Shown here piece by piece: positions 27,144 through 35,441 of a DNA stretch of 64,000 nt. Origin of the DNA: CAVVAL01 sp963740215. GTDB taxonomy: Bacteria > Actinomycetota > Actinomycetes > Mycobacteriales > Cryptosporangiaceae. The stretch spans positions 682,001-746,000 of the forward strand of contig CAVUDJ010000008.1 of the NCBI GenBank assembly GCA_963740215.1, given 5' to 3'. Below the pieces are notes generated by a model, which did no database searches, was not told the DNA's origin, and saw nothing but the letters and a program-made list of their open reading frames with translations. Positions within the stretch are counted from its first letter, which is position 1; each line of letters opens with the position of its first letter. The position numbers and the translations under genes were made by a program.

Positions 27144-28328
27144 GTGAGTGACACGTTCGGATCTGTGTTGCGCACACTCGGACCGGTCTGGGTCTGTCCC
27201 TCCACGACCTCGCGAAGCAGTGCCACTGCTCACGCACCTACCTCTGGGAACTGGAGCACAACAAGAAGCGGCCGGCGCCGAAGTTCGCTGCCCTCGTTGA
27301 CAAGGCCGTGGGCGCGGACGGGCGTCTCGCGGCCCTGGTGGCAGAGGCGCCGGTGACAGGTGGGTCAGCCGAACCGTGGGAGATCGCCGGGCTTGTTAGC
27401 CGGCTGCGGCGATCCGATGTCGACGCCGCCTCGCTCCATATGCTCGACAGCACCGTGGAACATCTCTGCGGCGAGTACGCAGGGCGTCCGGCCGCCGAGT
27501 TGCGAGCCGATGCACAGCGGTGGCTGTCATACATCTGCACACAGTTTGACTCTGGTCGCGTCTCGCTCAAGGCACACCGCGAGTTGCTGGTGTCCGCTGG
27601 ATGGCTGACGCTCCTGATCGGAAGTCTCGAACACGACCTTGGCATGCGGTCCGCCGCCCTTGCTACACGCGCCGCAGCCCTCCACCTCGGTGAGGAGGCC
27701 GGCCATTCCGAGATCGCGGGTTGGGCGCACGAGCTTGGCGCTTGGATCGACCTCACCTCCAGTCATCCACATGCCGCCCTGCGTGCCGCGCGGGCAGGGC
27801 AGGCGGCAAGGCAGGGCGGCCACGCGACCGTCCAGCTGATCGCGCACGAAGCGAAGTCGCTCGCGCGTCTCGGAGACGGTGACGGCGTTCAGTCCGCGAT
27901 AGATCGCGGCACGGCGCTGGTGGAGAAGCTTCCACTCTCTGGACTGCCCGCATCACTTCCGGCCAGACCTGGGCAAGTTCCGGTTCCTCGCTATGGACTG
28001 CTACCGGCATGTAGGAGACAACGAGGCAGCTGAGAGCAGTGCGCGGCAAATCATCGCCGGAGCCGATGTCCCGGCTGGCCGTCGCCCGTCGATGATGCGA
28101 CAGGCCGAGGCCTGGCTGACCATTGGTGTCGTCGCAGCCCGCAACGGTCAGTTGGACGAGGCCGTCAGCGCCGGGTCAAAGGCGTTGGAATGCGGGCCGC
28201 GCCGCTCATTGCCGTCATTGCTGCTGTGCGCCCAGGAACTCGGCGATGAGCTGTCTACGCGGTGGCCGGCTGAGCAGGCGACGCTGGATTTCCGGGAGCG
28301 ACTCCAGGCCGTCGCTGCGGCAGGCTAG
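27144..28328 (+). CDS. XRE-family regulator with TPR-like C-terminus (two frameshifts)
   Basis: GTG at 27144 with GGAGG seven bases upstream. After correcting a missing base near 27180 the N-terminus is SDTFGSVLRTLRTGLGLSLHDLAKQCHCSRTYLWELEHNKKRPAPKF, a Cro/C1-type helix-turn-helix. The remaining 330 residues are helical repeats (ATRAAALHLGEEAGHSEIAGWAHELGAWID); an extra base near 27948 separates the last part (HHFRPDLGKFRFLAMDCYRHVGDNEAAE). This architecture is common in streptomycete regulators beside short signalling or Cys-rich proteins. It is divergent from the two small genes, and the three form the cassette bracketed by 90-bp repeats. Confidence 0.75.
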
Positions 28329-28370
28329 AACCCGCCAGAACGCCGACACCCAAGTACCAGGTTGGCCTGG

Positions 28371-28459
28371 CGATGGGACTGTGACGCAGCGTCTTGTAGC
28401 GGGACTGTGACACGACGCGGACGGGACCCGGACGCCGCGCTGGGACGGTTGAGGCCATG
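28371..28459 (+). repeat. 90-bp promoter-like direct repeat, right copy, at the hydrolase start
   Basis: Second copy of 26258-26347. The box GTAGC-GGGACT-GTGAC lies at 28396-28411, and the element ends in the ATG of the secreted hydrolase. In this copy GGGACTGTGAC occurs twice, 26 bases apart. It probably carries the hydrolase promoter and an AfsQ1 site. Confidence 0.7.
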
Positions 28460-29732
28460 ATCAAGAAAATCTCTCTCGCGACCACCGTCGTCGCCCTCGT
28501 CGCCACCGCCGTGGGCACGGCCATGGCCGGCGAGGCCTCGGCCGACCCGGTCGCGGCCGGGCCGCACCGCGTGGCGACCGCGACCTATTCGCTCGGCGAC
28601 ACCGCGTTCCGCCTCGACGGCTATACGGCCGAGGTCCAGGGCGTCGTGCACCACCCCGCCGACCTGGGCGGACGTGCCCACCCCATGGTCGTGATGCTGC
28701 ACGGCCTGTTCGAGACCTGCGCCGACCCCGTGGCCGCTCCGGCGTTCGCCGACGCGCGGCTGAAGCTGTTCGGACCCGACCGGGTCCAGGACCCTGCCGA
28801 GCGGGAGCGCCTGTCGGCGGTCATGGCGGACGCCGGTCCCAAGCTGAGCGTCTGGCCCTGCCCGGCGGGTGTCGAACCGGTCCGGAGCTTCCGCGGGTAC
28901 GACTACCTGGGCCGGTTCCTCGCCGGCCACGGATTCGTCGTCGTGTCGATCGGCGCCAACGGCATCAACGCCGGCGGCGGCACCGGTGACGAGTACACCG
29001 CCCGCCAGGCGCTGATCAACCGCCACCTGGAGCTGTGGCAGCAGCTGTCCGCCTCGGGCGGCGGCGCGCTGGCCGGCAAGGTGCTCGACGCGACCGGTGC
29101 GGCCGTGGACTTCCGTGGCCGCGTCGACCTGACCAACGTCGGCACGCTCGGCCACTCGCGCGGCGGCCGTGCGGTGATGCTCCACGCCGCCGACGAGAAC
29201 CAGGACGAGTGGCCGGCCGGAGTGAAGGTCAAGGCCGTCGTGCCGATGGAACCCGTGCCGTTCGGCGGCGGCGAGGTCGTCACGAACATCCCTGTCGCCG
29301 CGATCGTCGGGGCATGCGACAGCGTCAGCAACCCGGGTGCGCGGGACTACGTCGAGCGGGGACCGGCGCGCGTCCCCCGGCACATCTGGACCGTGCAGGG
29401 CGCGAACCACGACTTCTTCAACAGCCAGTGGTCGCCGCAGGAGAACCCGGTGCTCGGCGTTGACGACGCGCATGTCGACGCCTTCGCGACACCGGCGCCG
29501 GCCGGGCGCTGCGCCACACCCGACGGCGTCGAGCAGCCGCAGCTGAGCGAGGACGCGCAGCGGACCCTCGGCATCGGCTACGTCGGCGCGTTCTTCCGCA
29601 AGTTCCTCGCCGGAGAGACCGGGTTCGACGCGATGCTCGCCGGCAAGCGAGCAGCCGCTGGCTCAGGTGGGCTCGGTGGACGCCGAGCTGCTGCCGCACG
29701 TCCAGGGGGTGACCTCACAGGCTCGCCCGTAG
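28457..29732 (+). CDS. Secreted alpha/beta-hydrolase (one frameshift near the C-terminus)
   Basis: About 424 residues. Signal peptide IKKISLATTVVALVATAVGTAMA. The fold shows the oxyanion strand VVMLHGLFETC, nucleophile elbow GHSRGGRA, an acid candidate in IVGACDS and a histidine in VQGANHDFF, so Ser-Asp-His are all plausible. It resembles secreted esterase/lipase or chlorophyllase-like enzymes. Near 29652 the frame shifts; the other frame continues PLAQVGSVDAELLPHVQGVTSQARP to a TAG at 29730. Its upstream region is the right copy of the 90-bp AfsQ-linked element, so it is probably an AfsQ target. Confidence 0.8.
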
Positions 29733-29867
29733 CGAGCCGAGGGCCAGGCGGCGACCCGCAAGGCGGAGGTGCGCCCGGATACGCTTCTTGTATCCGGGCG
29801 TGCCGACAACGCCGCAGGGCGTCGTCTGGGTCCGGCGCAGTAGGGCATGGCCTGTGAGGTCACCCCC
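29705..29867. repeat. 18-bp inverted repeat linking the ends of two convergent genes
   Basis: GGGGGTGACCTCACAGGC at 29705-29722, in the last codons of the hydrolase, is repeated as its exact reverse complement at 29850-29867, across the stop codon of the LigD-type gene. The 127 bases between contain a terminator hairpin. Confidence 0.7.
29772..29800. terminator. Bidirectional terminator between hydrolase and LigD-type genes
   Basis: CGCCCGGATAC, loop GCTTCTT, GTATCCGGGCG: an 11-bp perfect stem between two convergent genes. A weaker stem GGCTCGC-CCGTA-GCGAGCC sits directly on the hydrolase stop. Confidence 0.75.
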
Positions 29868-31149
29868 AAGGGTCGTAGTCGACTTCGAGGGCCTCCTGCG
29901 GCGGGCGCTCGTCCTCGGGGACGTTGCGCAGGTTGAGCCGGATGCGTGTCCAGTTGGAGCTGCGGCCCCGCATCGAGTCGACCAGGACATCGGTGGGGCC
30001 AAGCTTCGGCCACACGTCGGGGTGGCGCTCCTTCCAGCGCTCCAGCCCGACCATTGCCTCGTCCTGGGTGGCCGCGCGGGCGATCTCGATCAGCGGCATG
30101 GACGTGCGGCGCCGACCGCTGGCGCCGTACGTCTTGCCCGGCGCGGGCTCGGCCACGCGCTTCGACGGCTGGACCCGCGGCGGCTCGCCCGGCTGCTTCT
30201 CGTAGTACGGCGGCCAGGGCGCGTCGCCGAGGCCTTCGTCGGCCTGCTTCTCGACCAGCTCCAGCAGCGGGACGAGCGACCCGGCGGCGGCGTCCATGCC
30301 CTCGTGCAGGTCGCCGAGGCGCGCGTACCGCTCGGGCAGCGTGTCGACGGTGTAGTCCGCCGGGTCGCAGTCGGGTACCTCGTCCCACGTCAGCGGGGTG
30401 GAGACGCGGGCGTCCGGGGTGGGCCGTATCGAGTACGCGGAGGCCACCGTGCGGTCCTTCGCGTTCTGGTTGTAGTCGATGAAGACGCCGTGCCGCTCCT
30501 CCTTCCACCACTTGGTGGTGCAGAGGTCGGGGGCGCGGCGCTCGATCTCGCGTGCCAGCGCCACGGCCGAGCGGCGTACCTCGTCGAACGTCCAGCGGCG
30601 CTCCAGGCGGGTGTAGATGTGGAAGCCGCGCGAGCCGGACGTCTTCGGCCAGCCGGTGAGCCCGTGGTCCTCCAGGACCTCCTTGGTCACCATCGCCACG
30701 TCGCGGATCATCGACCACGGCACCCCGGGCATCGGGTCGAGGTCGACGCGCAGCTCGTCCGGGTGGTCCAGGTCGTCGGCGCGCACCGGGTGTGGATTGA
30801 GGTCGATGCAGCCGAGGTTGACGACCCAGATCAGCTGGGCGGCGTTGCTCACCACGACCTCGTGCGCCGAGCGGCCGGACGGGTACTTCAGCTCCACCGT
30901 CTCGATCCACGGCGGGCGCGAGTCGGGCGCGCGCTTCTGGAAGAACGGCTTGCCCTCGATGCCGTTGACGTAGCGCTTGAGCGCCATCGGCCGGCCGGCG
31001 ATGCCGCGCAGCGCACCGTCGGCGACGGTCAGGTAGTGCTGCACCACCTCCCCCTTGGTGCGGCCCGTGCGGGGGAAGTACACCTTGTCGGGGTTGGTCA
31101 CCACGACCTCGTGACCAGCCACGTCGAGCACCTCTCGCCGTGACGCCAT
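29860..31149 (-). CDS. LigD-type polymerase/primase domain protein
   Basis: A 429-residue stand-alone polymerase domain of the archaeo-eukaryotic primase superfamily, as found at the N-terminus of mycobacterial LigD. Recognisable segments: VVVTNPDKVYFPRTGRTKGEVVQHY, KRYVNGIEGKPFFQKRAP, IWVVNLGCIDLNPHPVR, the metal-binding DxD in RVDLDPMPG, TSGSRGFHIY and FIDYNQNAKDRTVASAYS. The C-terminal 100 residues extend beyond the polymerase core. No ligase or nuclease domain and no ku gene are in the window. It may take part in end joining or gap filling with enzymes encoded elsewhere. Confidence 0.88.
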   Translation of the reverse strand: MASRREVLDVAGHEVVVTNPDKVYFPRTGRTKGEVVQHYLTVADGALRGIAGRPMALKRYVNGIEGKPFFQKRAPDSRPPWIETVELKYPSGRSAHEVVVSNAAQLIWVVNLGCIDLNPHPVRADDLDHPDELRVDLDPMPGVPWSMIRDVAMVTKEVLEDHGLTGWPKTSGSRGFHIYTRLERRWTFDEVRRSAVALAREIERRAPDLCTTKWWKEERHGVFIDYNQNAKDRTVASAYSIRPTPDARVSTPLTWDEVPDCDPADYTVDTLPERYARLGDLHEGMDAAAGSLVPLLELVEKQADEGLGDAPWPPYYEKQPGEPPRVQPSKRVAEPAPGKTYGASGRRRTSMPLIEIARAATQDEAMVGLERWKERHPDVWPKLGPTDVLVDSMRGRSSNWTRIRLNLRNVPEDERPPQEALEVDYDPWG

Positions 31150-31279
31150 GCCGTGACTCTACTTTCCGCGGCGTGGGTCGAAGTACCCACGGCGCACGGC
31201 GCCGGTTGGGTACCGCGTCCGATGAGGGCGCGCGCCGCAGTACCTAGCGTCGGTGGCACCACTGACGGAGGAGGCCGAC

Positions 31280-31579
31280 ATGCTGCACATGGTCATCAAC
31301 ACGCACCACCCGGAGAGCTGCGCCTTTCGCAGCGAGGCCGACGCCGCCGCGCTGCTCGGGCCGGCCGAGCGGTTCGAGGACGTCGCCACGGCGCGCGGGG
31401 CGAAACTGCACGGATCCTGGATCAACCGCGCCTCGCACGAGGTGTTCATCCTGGTCGAGTCCGACAACGCACACCTCATCGACGACGCGATCGTCGAGTG
31501 TGGCCTCGTCGGGCGCACCTACACCCGCGTCGTCGCCGTGATCTCGACCGACGATGTCGAGGTGACGCCCGCCGACTGA
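31280..31579 (+). CDS. Small conserved protein, DUF3303-like
   Basis: A 99-residue protein from an ATG with GGAGGAGG upstream. It reads LHMVINTHHPESCAFRSEAD, ARGAKLHGSWINRASHEVFILVESDN and ends YTRVVAVISTDDVEVTPAD, the ferredoxin-like alpha/beta pattern of small DUF3303-type proteins. Function unknown. It converges on the LuxR-type gene, ending three bases before its stop. Confidence 0.6.
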   Translation: MLHMVINTHHPESCAFRSEADAAALLGPAERFEDVATARGAKLHGSWINRASHEVFILVESDNAHLIDDAIVECGLVGRTYTRVVAVISTDDVEVTPAD

Positions 31580-31582
31580 GGC

Positions 31583-33193
31583 TCACCAGCGGCGGCGTGA
31601 CGCGAGGTCGTGACCGAACGCGTACGCCGCCGCCTCCGTGCGCGACCCGACGTCGATCTTGGTGAAGATGTTCGACAGGTGCCGCGCCACGGTCTTCTCG
31701 CTGATCACGAGCGCGTTCGCGATCTCGCGGTTGCTCCGGCCTGCGGCGACGTGCGCCAGCACCTCGGCCTCGCGCGCGGTGAGCCCACCCGGCAGCGCCG
31801 CCCGGCGGCCCGACTCCGCCGCGCCCAGCCTGCGGAACGTGGCGGCGGCCGCGTCGCGTTCCAGGTCGGCCGCGTCCTCGTCGTCCAGCGCCGCGTACGC
31901 ACCGGCGAGCAACAGCTGGACCCGCGCCAGCTCGTACGGGGCCTCCAGCTCGCGCCAGCGCCGGCAGGCATCCTGGAGCACGGGCAGAGCCGCCTCGGGC
32001 TTTTCGCGGGCGAGCAGGACGGCGCCGCGCGCGTGCCGGGCCCAGGCGAGGAACCCCACGCTGCGGTAGGTGTCGGCGAGCGCGTCCAACTCGTCGGCGG
32101 CCGTCGAGGCGGTGGCGAGATCCGCGGCGGCGATTGCGATCTCGACCTGTGCGACCAGCGTCGGCGCCCTGGCGAGGCGGTCGCCGGCGGTGAGCGCCGA
32201 GCGGATCGCGGCCGAGGCTGCCTCGACCTTGCCCTGCGCCAGGCGCAGCAGCGCCAGCCCGGGCTGCGGCGAGCGGCCGAGCTGGTGGGCGCGCCGGTAC
32301 GCCGCGTCGGCGGCGTCGTCGTCACCGCGGAGCCGGTGCAGCTCGCCGAGCTGGTAGTGGGCCTCGGCGACGACGGCGACGTTCATCGTCGCGAGCTCCT
32401 CGCAGACCCGCACCGCCTCCTGCTCGGCCCGCTGCCACTCGCCCTGGACCTGCAGCAACTGGACCCGGTGAACCCGGCAGATCCCGGCGAACATCACCGC
32501 GACGGGGAAGCCGGCGCACCACCGCTCGGTCGCGGCGGTCCACTGCCGGGCACGCGGCAGGTCGGCCACCTCGTGGCAGATCCCCATGAGCTGGCAGTAG
32601 ATGTTGCCCGCGAACGACGGCTCGACGTGGCCCGCGAGCACCGGCAGCATCGCCTCGTCGAGCACCGCCAGCCCGTCCGCGACGTCGCCGCGCTTCACGA
32701 GCGCGATGCCCTCGCTGACGAGCGCCATCGCGCCGAGTGTCCGGTCGCGGAACCGCCGCGCGACGGCCTGCACCTCGTGGGCGCTCATGATCGCAGCGTC
32801 GTAGTCGCCGGCGCCGAGCGCCATGTCGACGTCCATCCCGAGCAGGTATCCGTGCTCGACGCACTCGGGCGCGTCCCGCAGGAGCCGGCGGGCGCGCCCG
32901 ATCCAGCCGGAGCCGATCGCCGCGTCGCCGCGCAGGAAGCTGAGGAAGCCGGTGCCCATCGCGAGCCGGGCGGCCGCCGGCGCGTTGCCGCCGTCCAGGT
33001 AGAGCTGGTACGCCTCCTCGCAAAGGGCCAGTACCTCGTCCGTGCGGCCGAGCCACCAGGCGGCGTCGGCGAACGTGTCGAGGTCGTCCGCGGACAGCGC
33101 GCCGCTGCCGCGGGCCCGTGTGAAGCCGTCGTACGCGCCGACCCAGTCGTGGCGGCGGTACGCCTCGCGGGCGTCCTCCAGCGCGGCGGTCAC
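31583..33193 (-). CDS. LuxR-family regulator with TPR-like sensor region
   Basis: A 536-residue protein starting at GTG 33193. Residues 1-460 are helical repeats (ALCEEAYQLYLDGGNAPAAARLAMGTGF, ELHRLRGDDDAADAAYRRAHQLGRS); the last 65 residues are a LuxR helix-turn-helix (LTAREAEVLAHVAAGRSNREIANALVISEKTVARHLSNIFTKIDVGSRTEAAAYA). No ATPase domain. Such regulators sense through the repeat region. No target is obvious. No frameshift. Confidence 0.88.
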   Translation of the reverse strand: MTAALEDAREAYRRHDWVGAYDGFTRARGSGALSADDLDTFADAAWWLGRTDEVLALCEEAYQLYLDGGNAPAAARLAMGTGFLSFLRGDAAIGSGWIGRARRLLRDAPECVEHGYLLGMDVDMALGAGDYDAAIMSAHEVQAVARRFRDRTLGAMALVSEGIALVKRGDVADGLAVLDEAMLPVLAGHVEPSFAGNIYCQLMGICHEVADLPRARQWTAATERWCAGFPVAVMFAGICRVHRVQLLQVQGEWQRAEQEAVRVCEELATMNVAVVAEAHYQLGELHRLRGDDDAADAAYRRAHQLGRSPQPGLALLRLAQGKVEAASAAIRSALTAGDRLARAPTLVAQVEIAIAAADLATASTAADELDALADTYRSVGFLAWARHARGAVLLAREKPEAALPVLQDACRRWRELEAPYELARVQLLLAGAYAALDDEDAADLERDAAAATFRRLGAAESGRRAALPGGLTAREAEVLAHVAAGRSNREIANALVISEKTVARHLSNIFTKIDVGSRTEAAAYAFGHDLASRRRW

Positions 33194-33211
33194 ACTCCGT
33201 AGCGTAACGGG

Positions 33212-33913
33212 TCAGCGGTGTTCCGGGTTCTCGAAGTCGAACCGGCACCCGGCGTCCCACTCCGAGCGCTGGTTGCCCTGCGCGGGGATCCCGCCGGCCT
33301 GCTTCAGCATCGCCGCGAGGTGCATCAGGTTCCACGTCATGAACGTGGTGTTCCGGTTGGTGAAGTCGTTCTCCGGACCACCCGACCCCGGGTCCAGGTA
33401 GGACGGGCCGGGCCCGGCCTCGCCGATCCACCCGGCGTCGGCCTGCGGCGGGATCACGTACCCGAGGTGTTGCAGGCTGTAGAGGACGTTCATCGCGCAG
33501 TGCTTGATGCCGTCCTCGTTGCCGGTGATCAGGCAGCCGCCGACCCTGCCGTAGTACGCGTACTGGCCGGCCTCGTTGAGCAGCGACGAGCACGCGTAGA
33601 GCCGCTCGATAACCTGCTTCATCACCGAGCTGTTGTCACCCAGCCAGATCGGACCGGCCAGCACCAGGATGTCGGCCGCGAGAACTCGCTGGTAGATGGC
33701 CGGCCACTCGTCGCTGGCCCAGCCGTGCTCGGTCATGTCAGGCCAGACACCCATGGCGATGTCGTGGTCGATGGCGCGCAGCTCGTCGACCTGGACGCCC
33801 TGCTTCTCCATGATCGCCCGACTGCGGTCGATCAGCCCCTGCGTATTGCTCACCTCCGGCGAACGTTTGAGCGTGGCGTTGACGAACAGCGCGCGCAGGT
33901 TGTCGTAGCGCAT
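33212..33913 (-). CDS. Flavodoxin-fold NAD(P)H-dependent FMN reductase family protein
   Basis: A 233-residue protein with the FMN-binding elements of this family: N-terminal RALFVNATLKRSPEVSNTQ (phosphate loop), AADILVLAGPIWLGDNSSVMKQVIERL and YYGRVGGCLITGNEDGIKHC. It probably reduces flavin or quinones in the cytosol. It lies 18 bases upstream of the LuxR-type gene on the same strand, so the two may be co-transcribed. Confidence 0.85.
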   Translation of the reverse strand: MRYDNLRALFVNATLKRSPEVSNTQGLIDRSRAIMEKQGVQVDELRAIDHDIAMGVWPDMTEHGWASDEWPAIYQRVLAADILVLAGPIWLGDNSSVMKQVIERLYACSSLLNEAGQYAYYGRVGGCLITGNEDGIKHCAMNVLYSLQHLGYVIPPQADAGWIGEAGPGPSYLDPGSGGPENDFTNRNTTFMTWNLMHLAAMLKQAGGIPAQGNQRSEWDAGCRFDFENPEHR

Positions 33914-34039
33914 CGACCAGCCTCCCTACTCGGGGTGTCGGGTAGCAGCCTCCAGCAGGTCCGCGACGATGGCCACCACCGACGCGGGCTCGCCGAAACT
34001 CGCGCGCGCCACGGTACGGGCCGGCTCTAGGCTCGCCGC

Positions 34040-34405
34040 ATGACGGACATGGTCGAGGAGCTTGGCGGGGTTCGGGCGCTCGTGTGCGCGCCGGACGGTC
34101 CCACGGTGCGCGTCCCGGAGCACGCCACCGACATCATCGGCGAGGCTCTCGGTGCCCACGTCGAACTCGTCGTGCTGCCGGTCGAGCGGCTCGGCGCCGA
34201 CTTCTTCACGCTCAGCTCCCGCCTGGCCGGTGAGGTTCTGCAGAAGTTCGTGAACTACCAGCTCCAGCTCGCGATCGTGGGCGACATGTCCACGCACGTC
34301 GACGGCAGCACGGCGTGGCGCGACCTCATCCGCGAGTCGAACCGCGGCCGGCACGCCTGGTTCGTGGCCGACCTCAGCGAGTTGGGTGACCGACTCTCCG
34401 CCTGA
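34040..34405 (+). CDS. DUF4180-family protein
   Basis: A 121-residue protein. The order VRVPEHATDIIGEALGAHVE, VLPVERLGADFFTLSSRLAGEVLQKFVNYQLQLAIVGDMS and LIRESNRGRHAWFVADL matches DUF4180. These are cytosolic proteins of unknown function, often next to small regulators. It precedes the ArsR/SRPBCC pair by 53 bases but is probably transcribed separately, because an operator-like palindrome lies between. Confidence 0.8.
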   Translation: MTDMVEELGGVRALVCAPDGPTVRVPEHATDIIGEALGAHVELVVLPVERLGADFFTLSSRLAGEVLQKFVNYQLQLAIVGDMSTHVDGSTAWRDLIRESNRGRHAWFVADLSELGDRLSA

Positions 34406-34410
34406 CTCGT

Positions 34411-34440
34411 ATCATCTAAGCCTTGACTTATATAAGCCGC
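34411..34440 (+). promoter_or_regulatory. Candidate ArsR promoter/operator
   Basis: CTTATATAAG (34427-34436) is a 10-bp palindrome, unusually A/T-rich here, with TAAGCC on both sides (34417-34422 and 34433-34438). TATAAG could be the -10 hexamer. It lies 22 bases before the GTG of the ArsR gene, a usual position for an autoregulatory ArsR operator. Confidence 0.5.
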
Positions 34441-34458
34441 GCGTGAAACTCTCGGGAA

Positions 34459-34815
34459 GTGCACGCCTTCGATGTGCTCGGCGACCCGGTTCGCCGGCGA
34501 ATCCTGGAGCTGCTTGCCGCCGGTGAGCAGACGTCCGGTGGGGTGTGCTCGGTCATCCAGCAGGAGTTCGGCATCTCCCAACCGGCGGTGTCGCAACACC
34601 TCAAGGTGCTGCGCGAGACCGGGTTCGTCACGGTCCGGCCGGACGGCGCGCGGCGCGTCTACTCGGTCGACCACACGCCGCTGCGTGACGTCGACGCCTG
34701 GCTCGACCGGTTCCGTCGCTTCTGGACACCGCCGCTGGAGGCACTCGCCACAGAAATCGCCCGGGGCAAGCGGGAGCGCCGGCTCCGGGATCCCGACCAG
34801 AGGAGCAAGACATGA
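34459..34815 (+). CDS. ArsR-family transcriptional regulator
   Basis: A 118-residue winged-helix regulator from GTG 34459: FDVLGDPVRRRILELLAAGEQTSGGV, recognition region FGISQPAVSQHLKVLRETGFVTVRPDGARRVYSV. It lacks metal-binding cysteine pairs, so it belongs to the group paired with SRPBCC (AHSA1) proteins. Its stop overlaps the next ATG (ATGA), fixing the pair as an operon. Confidence 0.9.
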   Translation: MHAFDVLGDPVRRRILELLAAGEQTSGGVCSVIQQEFGISQPAVSQHLKVLRETGFVTVRPDGARRVYSVDHTPLRDVDAWLDRFRRFWTPPLEALATEIARGKRERRLRDPDQRSKT

Positions 34816-35441
34816 TCGACGTCACCCAGCAGATCAACGCCATCCAGCGGCAGGTCGGCACGCGCTTGCTCGACGCTGGCGAGGCACGCACCGTAACACT
34901 CAGCCAGGTTTACGACACCACGGTCGAGGACCTGTGGGACGCATGCACGAACCCGGAGCGGATCCCGCGCTGGTTCCTGCCGGTCTCCGGTGATCTGCAG
35001 TTGCACGGCCGGTACCAGCTGGAGGGCAATGCAGGTGGCGTGGTCGAGCGGTGCGACCCGCCGAAGGAGTTCGCCGCGACCTGGGAGTACGGCGACCAGA
35101 TCAGCTGGATCGAGGTGCGGCTCAGCGAGGAGCCTGACGGCCGCACCCGGTTCGCTCTCGACCACATCGCACACGTCGACGAGAGGTGGGCCGAGTTCGG
35201 CCCGGGCGCGGTGGGCATCGGCTGGGACATGGCCATCCTGATGGGGCTGGCGCAACATCTCGCCACCGGCGCCGCCGTGGATCCGCAGGAGGCGCAGGCC
35301 TGGATGATGTCCGAGGACGGCAAGCGCTTCGTCACGCTGAGCAGCGACGCGTGGTACGAAGCCAGCGTCGCGGCCGGAACCGACCCGGCCGAGGCGCGGG
35401 CCGCCGCTGATCGCACGACGGCGGCCTACACCGCTGGCTGA
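34812..35441 (+). CDS. SRPBCC (AHSA1/START-like) protein
   Basis: A 209-residue protein with the AHSA1 pattern: TLSQVYDTTVEDLWDACTNPERIPRWFLPVSGDLQLHGRYQLEGNAGGVVERCDPP and TWEYGDQISWIEVRLS. The fold binds small hydrophobic ligands; cellular role unknown. It is translationally coupled to the ArsR gene, the classic pairing in actinomycetes. The last 16 bases overlap the convergent XRE/NB-ARC gene. Confidence 0.88.
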   Translation: MIDVTQQINAIQRQVGTRLLDAGEARTVTLSQVYDTTVEDLWDACTNPERIPRWFLPVSGDLQLHGRYQLEGNAGGVVERCDPPKEFAATWEYGDQISWIEVRLSEEPDGRTRFALDHIAHVDERWAEFGPGAVGIGWDMAILMGLAQHLATGAAVDPQEAQAWMMSEDGKRFVTLSSDAWYEASVAAGTDPAEARAAADRTTAAYTAG

